Shown here in pieces: positions 31,756-40,540 of a stretch of DNA of 64,000 nucleotides (position 1 is the stretch's first letter; each line of letters begins with the position of its first letter). The DNA is from Streptomyces sp. 11x1. GTDB taxonomy: Bacteria; Actinomycetota; Actinomycetes; Streptomycetales; Streptomycetaceae. Made by a program: the position numbers and the translations under genes. The notes under the pieces are model-generated. The model was given only the letters and a program-made list of their open reading frames with translations. It had not been told where the DNA came from and searched no databases. Location of the stretch: assembly GCF_032598905.1 (NCBI RefSeq), contig NZ_CP122458.1, positions 2,852,001 to 2,916,000 on the forward strand. The letters run 5' to 3'.

Positions 31756-33807
31756 GTGAATCAGCCTGCCGAGAACCAGACCCCGACGGGTGCGGTCAGC
31801 CTCGCCCAGTCCTCACCCACCGTCGGCACGTTCCGTGAGCGGGACGGTGCCCTGGAGTGGAGCGGACGTCAGGAGACCCTGCGGATCGAGCCCTGGGGCC
31901 CGGACGCGGTCCGGGTCCGGGCCCGCCTCGGCGGCCCGGTGCTCGACGGGCTGCCGGGCGCCCTGCTCGACGAGCCGGAGTCCACCGAGAGCAGCGTCAA
32001 GATCGAGGACGGGCTCGGGCGGCTGACCGTCGGCGCGCTCACCGTCGAGGTGAACGCGGAGGGCTTGGTCCGTTACAGCCGCACGGCCGACGGGAGCGAG
32101 CTGCTGTCGGAGGCCCGCGCCCACTTCTGGTGGCCCGGCCCGCGCCTCTACACGGCCGTCGGCAACGGGTACCACCGCCTGGAGCAGCGGTTCGCCGCGT
32201 ACGACGACGAGAAGCTGTACGGCCTCGGGCAGCACCAGCACGGGCGGCTCGACCAGAAGGGGCTGGTCCTCGACCTGGTGCAGCGCAACGCGGAGGTCGG
32301 CATCCCGGTGCTGACCTCCAGCCGGGGCTACACCCTGCTGTGGAACAACCCGGCGATCGGCCGTGTCGAGCTGGCCGGCAACGGCACCCGCTGGGTCGCG
32401 GACTCGGCCCGGCAGATCGACTACTGGATCACCGCGGGCGATCCGGCCGACGCGCAGCGCCGCTACAGCGCGGCGACGGGCCGTACGCCGATGCTGCCCG
32501 AGTGGGCGGCCGGGTTCTGGCAGTGCAAGCTGCGCTACCGCACGCAGGACGAACTCCTCGCGGTGGCACGGGAGTACAAGCGGCGGGGCCTGCCCATCGA
32601 CGTCATCGTGTGCGACTTCTTCCACTGGACGCATCTGGGCGAGTGGAAGTTCGACCTCGACGAGTGGCCCGATCCGGCGGCCATGGTGCGGGAGCTGGAC
32701 GAGCTGGGCATCAAGCTGGTGGTGTCCGTGTGGCCGTCGGTGTCGCCGCTGAGCGAGAACCACCCTGTGATGGAGCAGCGCGGGTACTTCATCGGGACGC
32801 AGTACGGCCCGATGGCGCACGCCGACTGGCCGGACAAGGAGGTCGCGTCGACCGTCCAGGTGGCCTTCTACGACGCGACGAACCCCGAGGCCCGTGAGTT
32901 CGTGTGGTCGCGGGTGAAGGAGAACTACCTGGACCGGTACGGCATCGACGCGTTCTGGCTGGACGCCTGCGAGCCGGAGCTCAAGCCGGGTTTCCAGGAG
33001 AACCTGCGCTATTGGGCCGGGCCCGGCCTGGAGGTCGGCAACATCTATCCGGCCGAGAGCGCGCGCACCTTCTACGAGGGGCTGCGGGCGGCCGGCCGGG
33101 AGGAGATCGTCTCCCTCAACCGGTCGGCGTGGGCGGGCAGTCAGCGGTGGGGGGCCGCGCTGTGGTCCGGTGACATCGGCACGGACCTCCCGACCCTGCG
33201 GCGGCAGATCGCGGCGGGGCTCAACACGGCGTTGTCGGGCATCCCGTGGTGGAACACGGACATCGGCGGCTTCCACGGGGGCGACCCCGACGATCCGGCG
33301 TACCGCGAGGTGATGGTCCGCTGGTTCCAGTTCGGGGCGTTCTCGCCGTTGATGCGACTGCACGGGTTCCGGGAGCCCGGGATGCCGCTGGGGCCGGACA
33401 TGACCGGCGGACCCAACGAGGTGTGGTCGTACGGGGAGGAGGCCGGGGCGATCCTGGAGGCCTACCTGCGGCTGCGGGAGCGGTTGAAGCCGTATGTGCT
33501 GCGGGTGATGCGGGAGGCCCACGAGGAGGGGCTGCCGGTGATGCGGCCGCTGTTCCTGGAGTTCCCCGAGGACGAGCGGGCCTGGTCCGTGGACGACGCG
33601 TATCTGTTCGGGCGGGATGTGCTGGTGGCGCCGGTGCTGGAGGCGGGGGCGAGGGTCTGGACGACCTACCTTCCGGCGGGGGCGCGGTGGACGGACGCGT
33701 GGACCGGGGAGACGTACGAGGGGGGTGCGACCGTTACCGTCGACGCGCCGCTGGAGCGGATCCCGGTGTTCCTGCGGGACGGGGTGGCCCTGCCGATCGC
33801 CGAGTAG
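31756..33807 (+). CDS. GH31 alpha-xylosidase/alpha-glucosidase-like enzyme
   Basis: The GTG start has AGGAG seven bases upstream; the product is 683 residues with no signal peptide, so cytoplasmic. An N-terminal beta-sandwich (residues ~20-250) precedes the (beta/alpha)8 barrel. The GH31 nucleophile signature FWLDACEPE gives Asp403 and the acid/base motif WSGDIGTD gives Asp473, spaced much like E. coli YicI. YGLGQHQHGRLDQKG and SPLMRLHGFREP are further family blocks. YicI-like GH31 enzymes remove alpha-1,6-xylose from xyloglucan oligosaccharides; the nearby GH74, GH42 and GH3 genes favour that over alpha-glucosidase, but sequence alone does not settle it. It lies downstream of the lacI-type gene on the same strand. 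Confidence 0.88.
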   Translation: MNQPAENQTPTGAVSLAQSSPTVGTFRERDGALEWSGRQETLRIEPWGPDAVRVRARLGGPVLDGLPGALLDEPESTESSVKIEDGLGRLTVGALTVEVNAEGLVRYSRTADGSELLSEARAHFWWPGPRLYTAVGNGYHRLEQRFAAYDDEKLYGLGQHQHGRLDQKGLVLDLVQRNAEVGIPVLTSSRGYTLLWNNPAIGRVELAGNGTRWVADSARQIDYWITAGDPADAQRRYSAATGRTPMLPEWAAGFWQCKLRYRTQDELLAVAREYKRRGLPIDVIVCDFFHWTHLGEWKFDLDEWPDPAAMVRELDELGIKLVVSVWPSVSPLSENHPVMEQRGYFIGTQYGPMAHADWPDKEVASTVQVAFYDATNPEAREFVWSRVKENYLDRYGIDAFWLDACEPELKPGFQENLRYWAGPGLEVGNIYPAESARTFYEGLRAAGREEIVSLNRSAWAGSQRWGAALWSGDIGTDLPTLRRQIAAGLNTALSGIPWWNTDIGGFHGGDPDDPAYREVMVRWFQFGAFSPLMRLHGFREPGMPLGPDMTGGPNEVWSYGEEAGAILEAYLRLRERLKPYVLRVMREAHEEGLPVMRPLFLEFPEDERAWSVDDAYLFGRDVLVAPVLEAGARVWTTYLPAGARWTDAWTGETYEGGATVTVDAPLERIPVFLRDGVALPIAE

Positions 33808-33940
33808 GCCCGCGACGCGGTGACGTGGCAGGGGTCTCCCGGCACGCGGGGCGTTCGTCGGCCGGGTCTACGCTATGGCGCCACGGCCATCCCATGATCC
33901 TCAGGGGGTGTGCGCGACCTCCGAGTGAGTGGAGATGACA

Positions 33941-35173
33941 GTGAACAGCCGTACGGGAGACTCTCGCGCAGTACGCGGGGGACGGCCTGGTCGCAGGGGT
34001 GGCGGGCCGGCGCGCAGCCCGGTGCATCGGACGCGTACGACGATACGCACCACCGGCGGGTACGCCGGGCACGGCGGGTACGTGGAGGTGCCGGCGGCGG
34101 TCGCGGCGCCTGCGGAGCCGGTCGCGCCCGGGTTCCTGCCGGGGCCCGCGCGGCACATCGCCGTGTGGAGCGCGCTCACCCTGCTGGTGACGGGTGTCGT
34201 GTACGTGGGCGTATGGATCTGTGTGACGTTCCAGACGGCGGTCACGCCGCTGCTGATCGCGCTGCTCGGTACCGCTCTGCTCGGCCCGCTGTACCGGCGG
34301 CTGGTGGCGATGCGGTTCAACAGGTCCCTCGCCGCCGGGCTGACCTGCGCGGCCGTGCTCGTGGTGATGGGCGGGGCCGCGTACATCGTGGTCGCCGCGC
34401 TGATCGACACCGGTGACCAGATCATCTCCTCGCTCAGGGACGCGGCGAAGTCGCTCAGCGACGAGTTCGGCCTGGCGGGAACGTCGTTGGACGACCTCGC
34501 GAAGAACGCCAAGGAACTGCTGTCCAAGTTCGGCGGCACCGCGGCCTCCGGGGTGCTCTCCGGGGTCAGCGCGGTCAGTGGGTTCGTGGCCAGCGCGGTC
34601 CTGGCGATGCTGCTGATGTTCTTCTTCCTGCGGGACTCCGACAAGGCGGTCGCCTCCCTGCACTCGCTCGCGCCCCGCGGCTCCGGTGACACCCTGGAGG
34701 TGATGGCCCGGCGCGCGTTCCGGGCGATCGAGGGCTATATGCGGGGGACGACGCTCATCGCGTTCATCGACGGTGCCCTGATCGCCATCGGCCTGCTGAT
34801 CATCCAGGTGCCGGGCGCGGTGGGGCTCGGCGCGCTGGTGTTCGTCGGCGCGTACATCCCGTATCTCGGCGCGTTCCTGTCCGGCGCGGTGGCGATCCTC
34901 GTCGCGTTCGCGGACCGCGGTCTGGTCACGGCGCTGTGGGCGGTCGGCGTCGTCTTCGCGGTGCAGCTGATCGAGGGGAACGTGCTCCAGCCGATGATCC
35001 ACAGCCGGACCGTGCAGATGCACCCGGCGGCGATCCTGCTGGCCCTGACCGCGGGTGCCTCCATCGCCGGCATCCTCGGCATGCTCCTGGCGGTGCCGCT
35101 CGTGGCGGCGGCCAGCGGGGTGCTGTCGGAGCTGCGGGCGCGGTACGGGGACGGACAGGGACAGGGGCAGTGA
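33941..35173 (+). CDS. AI-2E family (PF01594-type) membrane transporter
   Basis: The start is placed at the GTG at 33941 because GGAG (33931-33934) is correctly spaced for it; in-frame GTG (33929) and ATG (33935) overlap or abut that site. The ~410-residue protein has an Arg/Gly-rich cytoplasmic N-terminus, then about eight membrane segments arranged as two N-terminal spans, a long soluble loop (SLRDAAKSLSDEFGLAGTSLDDLAKNAKEL) and a C-terminal bundle including VGLGALVFVGAYIPYLGAFLSG and IEGNVLQPMIHSRTVQMHP, both diagnostic of the family. Members export small molecules or exchange Na+/H+; a role with the sugar genes is not evident. Confidence 0.88.
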   Translation: MNSRTGDSRAVRGGRPGRRGGGPARSPVHRTRTTIRTTGGYAGHGGYVEVPAAVAAPAEPVAPGFLPGPARHIAVWSALTLLVTGVVYVGVWICVTFQTAVTPLLIALLGTALLGPLYRRLVAMRFNRSLAAGLTCAAVLVVMGGAAYIVVAALIDTGDQIISSLRDAAKSLSDEFGLAGTSLDDLAKNAKELLSKFGGTAASGVLSGVSAVSGFVASAVLAMLLMFFFLRDSDKAVASLHSLAPRGSGDTLEVMARRAFRAIEGYMRGTTLIAFIDGALIAIGLLIIQVPGAVGLGALVFVGAYIPYLGAFLSGAVAILVAFADRGLVTALWAVGVVFAVQLIEGNVLQPMIHSRTVQMHPAAILLALTAGASIAGILGMLLAVPLVAAASGVLSELRARYGDGQGQGQ

Positions 35174-35210
35174 CCGGGGGTGAGCGTCCCGGTGGGGCGG
35201 ACATGACGTG

Positions 35211-35245
35211 ACGGTTCCGGGGCCCGTGCGGGGCCCCGGAACCGT
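35211..35245 (+). terminator. Perfect 15-bp hairpin after the AI-2E-type gene
   Basis: The arms at 35211-35225 and 35231-35245 (ACGGTTCCGGGGCCC) with a 5-nt loop start 38 bases after the stop codon. It separates the transporter from the sulfotransferase gene. Confidence 0.88.
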
Positions 35246-35355
35246 CCGCGGGCGCACGGCGACATGTTCCGGGGACCACTCCCCGTTTATGCTGGGGTCC
35301 CAGCCGGTCCGACGCGACGCGTGCCGTCCGTCGCTCTCCCGGAAAGGACACGCCC

Positions 35356-36543
35356 GTGCCCTCCACCCCGTCGGCCCTCACCCTGGCCAACCTCCTGCTC
35401 CGGCCCACGCTCCGTTCCCGCCGCGACCCGGACCGCGTCTTCGCGCGGATCCTCGACGGGGCCGGATGGCCGGAGGGCGAGGAGGAGTTCCTGGACGGCT
35501 TCCGGTCACTGCTGCGCGACTGGGCGGGCGACCCGGGCCTGTCCCCGGTCGGCTGGCAGTCGGCGCAGGCCCATGTGCGCCGGCATCTCACCAACCGGGC
35601 CCGCGTCCGGCGGCTGATCGCCGAGAACCCGGCCATCGAGAAGGAGCCCGTCGAGCGGCCGGTGTTCGTGGTGGGTCTGCCCCGCACGTCCACCACGCTC
35701 GCCCACGGCGTTCTCTCGCTCTCGGACGACCATCGGTCCCCGCGGCTGTGGGAGTTGCTCGCCCCCGGCCTCGAACCGTCGCCCGAGCAGCGGCGGAAGG
35801 CGATCACCTCGGCGCGCCGGATGCTCGACGGCACCCATCGACTCGCTCCGCGCTTCCGGGAGATCCACCCCATGACCGCCGAGGGTCCCGAGGAGGACAC
35901 GTTCCTCCTGCCGCACGCCCTGGTGCCACTGTCCCAGGCGCATCTGCCGCGCTACCACGCCTGGCAGTTCGAGCGGGACTTCGTCCCCGACTACCGCCAC
36001 CTCAAGCAGGTCTTCCAGGTGCTCCAGTACGGCCGCCCGCGCCGCCGCTGGATCCTGAAGTCCCCCTTCCACACCGGCAACCTCGACGCCCTGTTCGCCG
36101 TGTTCCCGGACGCCACGCTCGTGTGGACGCACCGTGATCCGGTGACCGCCGTCGCCTCCTTCTGCAGCCTGGTCGAGGTGGGCATGGCCCTGTCCCGCCG
36201 CACGGTCGACCCGCACCACCTCGGCGCCACCTGGCTGGACCTGCTGAGCCGGTCGGTGCGGCGGGGCCTCGACGCCCGCGCCGGCATCCCCCGCGAGGCC
36301 GTGGTGGACGTGCCGTACGCATGGCTCGGCTCCGATCCGGCCACGGGGGTGCCGAAGCTGTACGACGCCGTCGGCGCCCGCTGGACCGACGCGGACGCCG
36401 CCCGGCTGCCCCAGGTCGCCACCGGCCTCAAGGGCTCCCGCCCTCACCGCTACGACCTGGCCCGCTACGGACTGACCCGCGAGGACGTCGAGGCCGAGTT
36501 CACGGAGTACGAGGCGCTGCGGGCCGAGGTCGACCGCGCCTGA
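35356..36543 (+). CDS. PAPS-dependent sulfotransferase family protein
   Basis: The 395-residue soluble protein has the 5'-phosphosulfate-binding loop FVVGLPRTSTTLAH (around residue 108) and the 3'-phosphate-binding element VWTHRDPVTAVASF (around residue 257). The catalytic-strand region RRRWILKSPFHTGNLDALFAVFPDA lies between them. This architecture matches the large bacterial sulfotransferase family that moves sulfate from PAPS to hydroxyls or amines of glycans, lipids or small molecules. The acceptor is not predictable. GGAAAGG precedes the GTG start. It stands alone between two hairpins, so it is likely a single-gene transcript, and its place inside the glycan locus may be incidental. Confidence 0.87.
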   Translation: MPSTPSALTLANLLLRPTLRSRRDPDRVFARILDGAGWPEGEEEFLDGFRSLLRDWAGDPGLSPVGWQSAQAHVRRHLTNRARVRRLIAENPAIEKEPVERPVFVVGLPRTSTTLAHGVLSLSDDHRSPRLWELLAPGLEPSPEQRRKAITSARRMLDGTHRLAPRFREIHPMTAEGPEEDTFLLPHALVPLSQAHLPRYHAWQFERDFVPDYRHLKQVFQVLQYGRPRRRWILKSPFHTGNLDALFAVFPDATLVWTHRDPVTAVASFCSLVEVGMALSRRTVDPHHLGATWLDLLSRSVRRGLDARAGIPREAVVDVPYAWLGSDPATGVPKLYDAVGARWTDADAARLPQVATGLKGSRPHRYDLARYGLTREDVEAEFTEYEALRAEVDRA

Positions 36544-36551
36544 CGTGCGAA

Positions 36552-36589
36552 GGCCCCCGGCCGCCGGCGGTCGCCGACGCCCGGGGGCC
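36552..36589. terminator. Hairpin between convergent sulfotransferase and CBM35/GH genes
   Basis: The 9-bp outer arms GGCCCCCGG (36552-36560) and CCGGGGGCC (36581-36589) enclose a secondary CCGCCGGCGG stem. It lies between two converging stop codons. Confidence 0.8.
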
Positions 36590-36614
36590 CACAGACGCCC
36601 CTGCTCCGGAGGCC

Positions 36615-39185
36615 CTAGCCGACGACCCGGCCCACCTCGATCCGGTCGATGTTCGGCGCCCAGGCGCTCGCATTGCCGAAGGTCACCTTGTTGGGCCCCT
36701 TCCCCAGGTCGACGGGGACGCCCACGCTCCAGTAGTCGTCCCAGCCCCAGGTGTTCTTGAAGGTGACCGTGCGCGGCTCACCGTCCCCGACCGTGATGTC
36801 CGCCGTGCGGGACATGATGTCGGTGTTGTAGGCGTGGCCGTTGTCGCGGCGGTCGTTGTGGGCGTAGTGGACGACCAGGACGTACCGGCCGGCGGTGGGG
36901 GCGTCCACCGTGAACTCGGCGGTGGAGTCCGCGCCGTTGCCGAGCCATCCGATGTACGAACCGGCCGAGGCGTGGGCGGAGTCGACGAGCTCGGCCCCGC
37001 CGGCGAGGGTGGCCGTGGCGCCGTCGTACGCCAGGGTGCCGGTGGTCGAACCCGCGCCCGTGACGTCGAGGGAGCGCACGGCCGTGTGCCTGGCGGTCGC
37101 GGTGATCCGGTTGTTGCCCGCGACCAGGTAGAGCCGCAGTGGCCGGTCGGGCACCGCCGCCACCGACTGCCCGTGCAGGGCGAGCCGCACCGGCGCCGAC
37201 GCCCGGGGCACCACCCGGTAGTAGCCGTCGTGCGGGGCGTACACGTCGAAGACCGCCTTGTCCCCGGAGCCCAGCACGAGCGCGCCGGTGCCGACGCCGG
37301 CCGAGGAGGAGTAGTCGTACGACGGCTTACCGCTGATGTCCGCGAGTGTGGCCTCGTAGGAGGCGGCGGGCTCGCCGGTGCGGGCGGTGAGGTCGATCCG
37401 GTCGAGGGTGACCTCGGTGTCGCCCTTGGCGAGGGTCAGTCGATGGGTGCCCGCCGTGAGCCGGACGGTGAGGTCCTTCTTGGCGCGATAGGTCCAGTTC
37501 TCGGTGGAGGGGTAGGTGACCGTGACCGGTTCGCCGCCGTCGACGGTCAGCTTCTGGGTGGCCGGGGTCCCGGACTGGTTGCCGTAGAGGATCGCCAGGT
37601 CGTACGTGCCGTTCTCGGGGACGGAGACGGTGAAGTCGACCTTGCTGGTGGGCTGGTTGAGGGAGCCGACGTCCTTGGTGCCGGAGGCTGCGTAGCCGTT
37701 GGCGTTGGCGACGGTGCCCTGGGTGTAGACCTTGCCGTCGGTGATCGCGGCGTCCTCGGCCTCGTAGGAGGCGCTCCAGGGGACGGCGGGCATGGTCGGG
37801 GTGCCGGTGCCGCCCGGGGTCAGGACGACACGGTAGGCCGACATCTTGTGCAGGCCGCGCAGCGGGACGGTGACCGTGCCGTCGTCCGCGATCCGCACCT
37901 TCGTGCGGGACAGGACGCGCGGGGCTGCGTGCTGTCCCTCGTAGCCGGACCAGGCGGCCTCGGAGACGGTCGCGGTGACCGTGCGCCCGAAGAGGGACCG
38001 GGGGACCTTCTGGACCACGACGTCCGCGTCGCCGGCGGAGCCGCCGAGCAGGACCTGGGACTGACGGCGGGAGGTGTCGAGGGAGGCGAGGCCCTGGAGG
38101 GTGTCGATGGTGTTCGCGCGCGGCGGGGTGACCTTGACGGTGTTCCCGGTCAGACCCGCGTACCAGCGGAAGAACCACCAGCCGCCGTTGGGGATGTTGG
38201 AGCGGACGACGTTGCCGTCCATGTTGCCGGCCGCGTCCCAGTAGGCCTGGTTGGCGTACACCTTGTTGCGCTCGAACATCGAGACCCACTGGACGAGTTG
38301 ACCCGGGACGGAGAGGTCGCGGCGGTTGGCGTACTCGTCGATGTTGATCTTCAGGGGGGTTACGCCCGCCGCCCGCTCCAGTGCGCGGTAGTCGTCGTAG
38401 TGCCCCTGGAAGTCGCGGAGCGAGCCCGAACTCAGTTCGTGCCAGGTCATCACCTGCGGCAGGACGTTCTCGCGCTTGGCGAAGGCGAGGAAGTCCCGCA
38501 GCAGGCGTGTGTGGTAGCCGGCCTCGTTGGGGCCGGCGATGCGCGCGTCGGGGTCGATCGCGCGGATGCGCTCGTGGACCGTCTTCCAGTCCCGGAAGAA
38601 CCGGTCGCGGTTGATCTCGTACTGGGCCTGGTCGGCGACGTCGAGCTTGTACCAGATCTGGTCGGGCTCGTTGAACGGGATGTAGACGAAGCGGTCGCTG
38701 TCGGGGTCGGCCGAGACCTGCTTGACGATCTTGTCGACCTTGGGGAGGTAGTCGTCGATGCCGAGGTCCTCGTACGGCCACTTGGCGTAGATGTCCTGCA
38801 TCATCACGTTGATCTCGCCGCCGCCGTTGCGGAAGAACGACTTGGAGACGGTGAGCGCGTCGCCGTTGGGGTGCTGGGCGCCGCCCTCCGGCTTCTGCGA
38901 GATGCTGGTGATCTTCAGCGGGGCGAGGGCCGCGTCGCTGGGCACCCCGTCGTCGCTGAGCCCGTACAGCGCGCCGTTGGCGCCGTGCATCACCGGGCCC
39001 TCGGAGGCGGAGAGGTCGACGGTGAGGCGCTGCGGATCGGCGGCCGCGGCGGCGGCCGGTCCGGTGGCGGGGAGGGTGCTGCCTGCCATGACGGTGACTC
39101 CAAGTAGTGCTGTGACCAGGGCGGTTCTCGTTCGGGACCTGGTGCGGTGCTGGCTGCGGGCTCTCGTGCGGGTGGGCGTGATCAC
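36615..39185 (-). CDS. Secreted clan GH-A-like glycoside hydrolase with CBM35-type modules
   Basis: The start is chosen at the GTG at 39185, preceded by GGAGG at 9-nt spacing; a longer frame (39218) lacks this. An Arg-rich signal peptide ends near residue 45 (GPAAAAAADPQ). The catalytic part (~50-460) looks like a TIM barrel with FNEPDQIWY (acid/base candidate Glu173) and INIDEYANR (nucleophile candidate Glu284), a spacing of 111 residues typical of clan GH-A. The C-terminal 390 residues contain two or three beta-sandwiches, the first opening SASYEAEDAAITDGK, as in CBM35/CBM6. I cannot place it in a numbered GH family with confidence; GH39-like is the nearest guess. It begins 16 bases after the remains of a sugar permease gene, so it once sat at the end of a transporter operon. 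Confidence 0.8.
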   Translation of the reverse strand: MITPTRTRARSQHRTRSRTRTALVTALLGVTVMAGSTLPATGPAAAAAADPQRLTVDLSASEGPVMHGANGALYGLSDDGVPSDAALAPLKITSISQKPEGGAQHPNGDALTVSKSFFRNGGGEINVMMQDIYAKWPYEDLGIDDYLPKVDKIVKQVSADPDSDRFVYIPFNEPDQIWYKLDVADQAQYEINRDRFFRDWKTVHERIRAIDPDARIAGPNEAGYHTRLLRDFLAFAKRENVLPQVMTWHELSSGSLRDFQGHYDDYRALERAAGVTPLKINIDEYANRRDLSVPGQLVQWVSMFERNKVYANQAYWDAAGNMDGNVVRSNIPNGGWWFFRWYAGLTGNTVKVTPPRANTIDTLQGLASLDTSRRQSQVLLGGSAGDADVVVQKVPRSLFGRTVTATVSEAAWSGYEGQHAAPRVLSRTKVRIADDGTVTVPLRGLHKMSAYRVVLTPGGTGTPTMPAVPWSASYEAEDAAITDGKVYTQGTVANANGYAASGTKDVGSLNQPTSKVDFTVSVPENGTYDLAILYGNQSGTPATQKLTVDGGEPVTVTYPSTENWTYRAKKDLTVRLTAGTHRLTLAKGDTEVTLDRIDLTARTGEPAASYEATLADISGKPSYDYSSSAGVGTGALVLGSGDKAVFDVYAPHDGYYRVVPRASAPVRLALHGQSVAAVPDRPLRLYLVAGNNRITATARHTAVRSLDVTGAGSTTGTLAYDGATATLAGGAELVDSAHASAGSYIGWLGNGADSTAEFTVDAPTAGRYVLVVHYAHNDRRDNGHAYNTDIMSRTADITVGDGEPRTVTFKNTWGWDDYWSVGVPVDLGKGPNKVTFGNASAWAPNIDRIEVGRVVG

Positions 39186-39201
39186 GCGGCTGGACCTCCG
39201 G

Positions 39202-39276
39202 TCATTTGACGGCTCCACTGGTGATTCCGGACACGATCTTTCGCCGGCCGACGAGAAAGACGGCGATCATCGGCAG
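39202..39276 (-). pseudogene. 3' remnant of a carbohydrate ABC transporter permease gene
   Basis: The last ~24 codons read LPMIAVFLVGRRKIVSGITS then GAVK and a TGA, the standard C-terminus of MalG-type sugar permeases (LPMI..FLV.R..I.SGIT.GAVK). Upstream of 39276 the similarity stops abruptly and the opposite-strand GH36-like tail begins. The rest of the gene is absent. Its stop is 16 bases before the start of the CBM35/GH gene, preserving the old operon spacing. Confidence 0.75.
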
Positions 39277-39570
39277 GCGCCGGGCTGGACGGACGAGTGG
39301 CTGGCGCTGGGGCTGCGCGCCGAGGACGGACGAGGACCGGCGTACGTGTCCGTGTGGCGGAGGGGCGGAGCGGCCGAAGTACGGATCCCGGTACGGCACT
39401 TGGCGGGCTCGGACCTGCCCGTGCACACCGAGGTCCTGCACCCCTCGGCCGCGCGTGCGGACTCGGCGGCATCCTGGGACCCCGCCACCGGCGAACTACG
39501 GGTCTCGGTGCCGCGCACCCCCGGCATCCTGCTGATTCGCCTGTCCCAGGAGGAACGGACAAGGGCCTAG
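39277..39570 (+). pseudogene. 3' remnant of a GH36-like alpha-galactosidase gene
   Basis: The plus-strand frame from 39277 encodes about 97 residues, APGWTDEWLALGLRAEDGRG...TPGILLIRLSQEERTRA, then TAG. Blocks such as LPVHTEVLHPS and ATGELRVSVPRTPGILLIRL resemble the C-terminal beta-sandwich of GH36 alpha-galactosidases. There is no start codon or catalytic domain; the frame upstream is antisense to other genes. It is therefore a decapitated gene end fused at about 39277 to the end of a permease gene in tail-to-tail orientation. Confidence 0.68.
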
Positions 39571-39577
39571 GAGGACC

Positions 39578-39612
39578 CGAGCCGGCACCGCGTGGGGCGC
39601 GGCACCGGCTCG
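39578..39612. terminator. Hairpin between GH36 remnant and GH12 gene
   Basis: Arms CGAGCCGG...CGCG (39578-39592) and CGCGGCACCGGCTCG (39598-39612) pair with two mismatches. It serves the GH12 gene from the right and formerly the alpha-galactosidase gene from the left. Confidence 0.75.
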
Positions 39613-39662
39613 GACTCGTACGCGGGCCTGGCTACGACCCGTTCGCCGACGACGTCCGCACG

Positions 39663-40388
39663 TCAGCTGCTGCTGACCGTCAGGTTGTTGGTGACGAAGT
39701 CCAGGCCGCCGGAGGACGAGGTGACCTCGAAGCCGAACTGGACGTCACCGATGGTCTCGTTGCCCATCCAGCCCTTGGTGTCCTTGATCCACTTGAGAAT
39801 GGGGAGGATCTGGACCGTGCCGGAGTTCGAGTCCGAGGTGCGCAGGAAGGAGAACACCTCGTTGGCCCCGTTGCTGCCCTTGTAGACGCTCCAGGTGTGG
39901 CCGCCGAGCGTGGCGTTGCCCTGCGCGCTGCCGAGCGGACCGACGGCTCCGTTGTAGTTGACCCAGAGCATGATCTCGTAGTCGTAGTCCGTGTCCCAGA
40001 TGTCGTACGACGAGTTGTACGCGCCCGACGACGGGACCGTGACGTTGTAGCTGCTGTTGAGCGAGCCGAGCGAGGTGATCGTCTTGTTGATCACCTTCTT
40101 GGTGTTGGGGTACGACTTGATGCCGCCGGTGTTGGGGTGGTTGGCCCAGACTCCCCAGTTGGTACCGGAGTTGGCCCAGATGCACTGGCTGCCGGCTCCG
40201 GAGCCCCAGATGTTGTTGTAGAGCGTGTAGCCGTTGAGGCTGGTGTTGCCCCACTGGTCGCACGAGTTCCAGACTGCGGCCGAGGCGGGGGCGGCGGCGA
40301 GGCCGATCGTGGCGCCGAGCGCGAGCGCGGGGGCGAGCAGGACCTTGCCGATCCGGCCCAGGGTGCGGGTGCGGGTGCGTAGTGCCAT
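39663..40388 (-). CDS. Secreted GH12 endoglucanase / xyloglucanase
   Basis: The 241-residue protein has a signal peptide ending ...GLAAAPASAA near residue 38 and consists of a single GH12 jelly-roll catalytic domain without a carbohydrate-binding module. The family nucleophile lies in YDYEIMLWVNY (Glu138) and the acid/base in VQFGFEVTSSSGG (Glu221). The N-terminal WNSCDQWGNTSLNGYTLYNNIWG is typical of actinobacterial GH12. GH12 enzymes cleave beta-1,4-glucan, many preferring xyloglucan. It lies between the GH42 gene (152-base gap) and the alpha-galactosidase remnant; no LacI-type operator was seen just upstream. Confidence 0.93.
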   Translation of the reverse strand: MALRTRTRTLGRIGKVLLAPALALGATIGLAAAPASAAVWNSCDQWGNTSLNGYTLYNNIWGSGAGSQCIWANSGTNWGVWANHPNTGGIKSYPNTKKVINKTITSLGSLNSSYNVTVPSSGAYNSSYDIWDTDYDYEIMLWVNYNGAVGPLGSAQGNATLGGHTWSVYKGSNGANEVFSFLRTSDSNSGTVQILPILKWIKDTKGWMGNETIGDVQFGFEVTSSSGGLDFVTNNLTVSSS

Positions 40389-40540
40389 GGGTGCCGGTTC
40401 CTTCCATGGGTGGGGGGGCGTGCGGGGTGGGGAGCTACCGCGGACTCGTGGGGAGATCGCGGTCTTCTCCGGCGCCGGGGCCGATCACTGCGAATGTCCG
40501 GCCTGCCGCGGCGCCGGGGAAGCCATGGGCATGATCACGG

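Noticed and set aside
35356..36543. Sulfotransferase and AI-2E transporter as part of the LacI regulon
   Set aside because: Both are bounded by strong hairpins and neither upstream region contains the TCGAAGCGCTTCGA palindrome.
36321..39107. 928-codon plus-strand frame opposite the CBM35/GH gene
   Set aside because: It is a Val/Gly/Asp-rich shadow with no ribosome-binding site; the minus strand carries a signal peptide and catalytic motifs.
39202..39441. 79-codon minus-strand frame as a real small gene
   Set aside because: Only its last ~24 codons look like protein (permease end); the rest is antisense to the GH36-like remnant.
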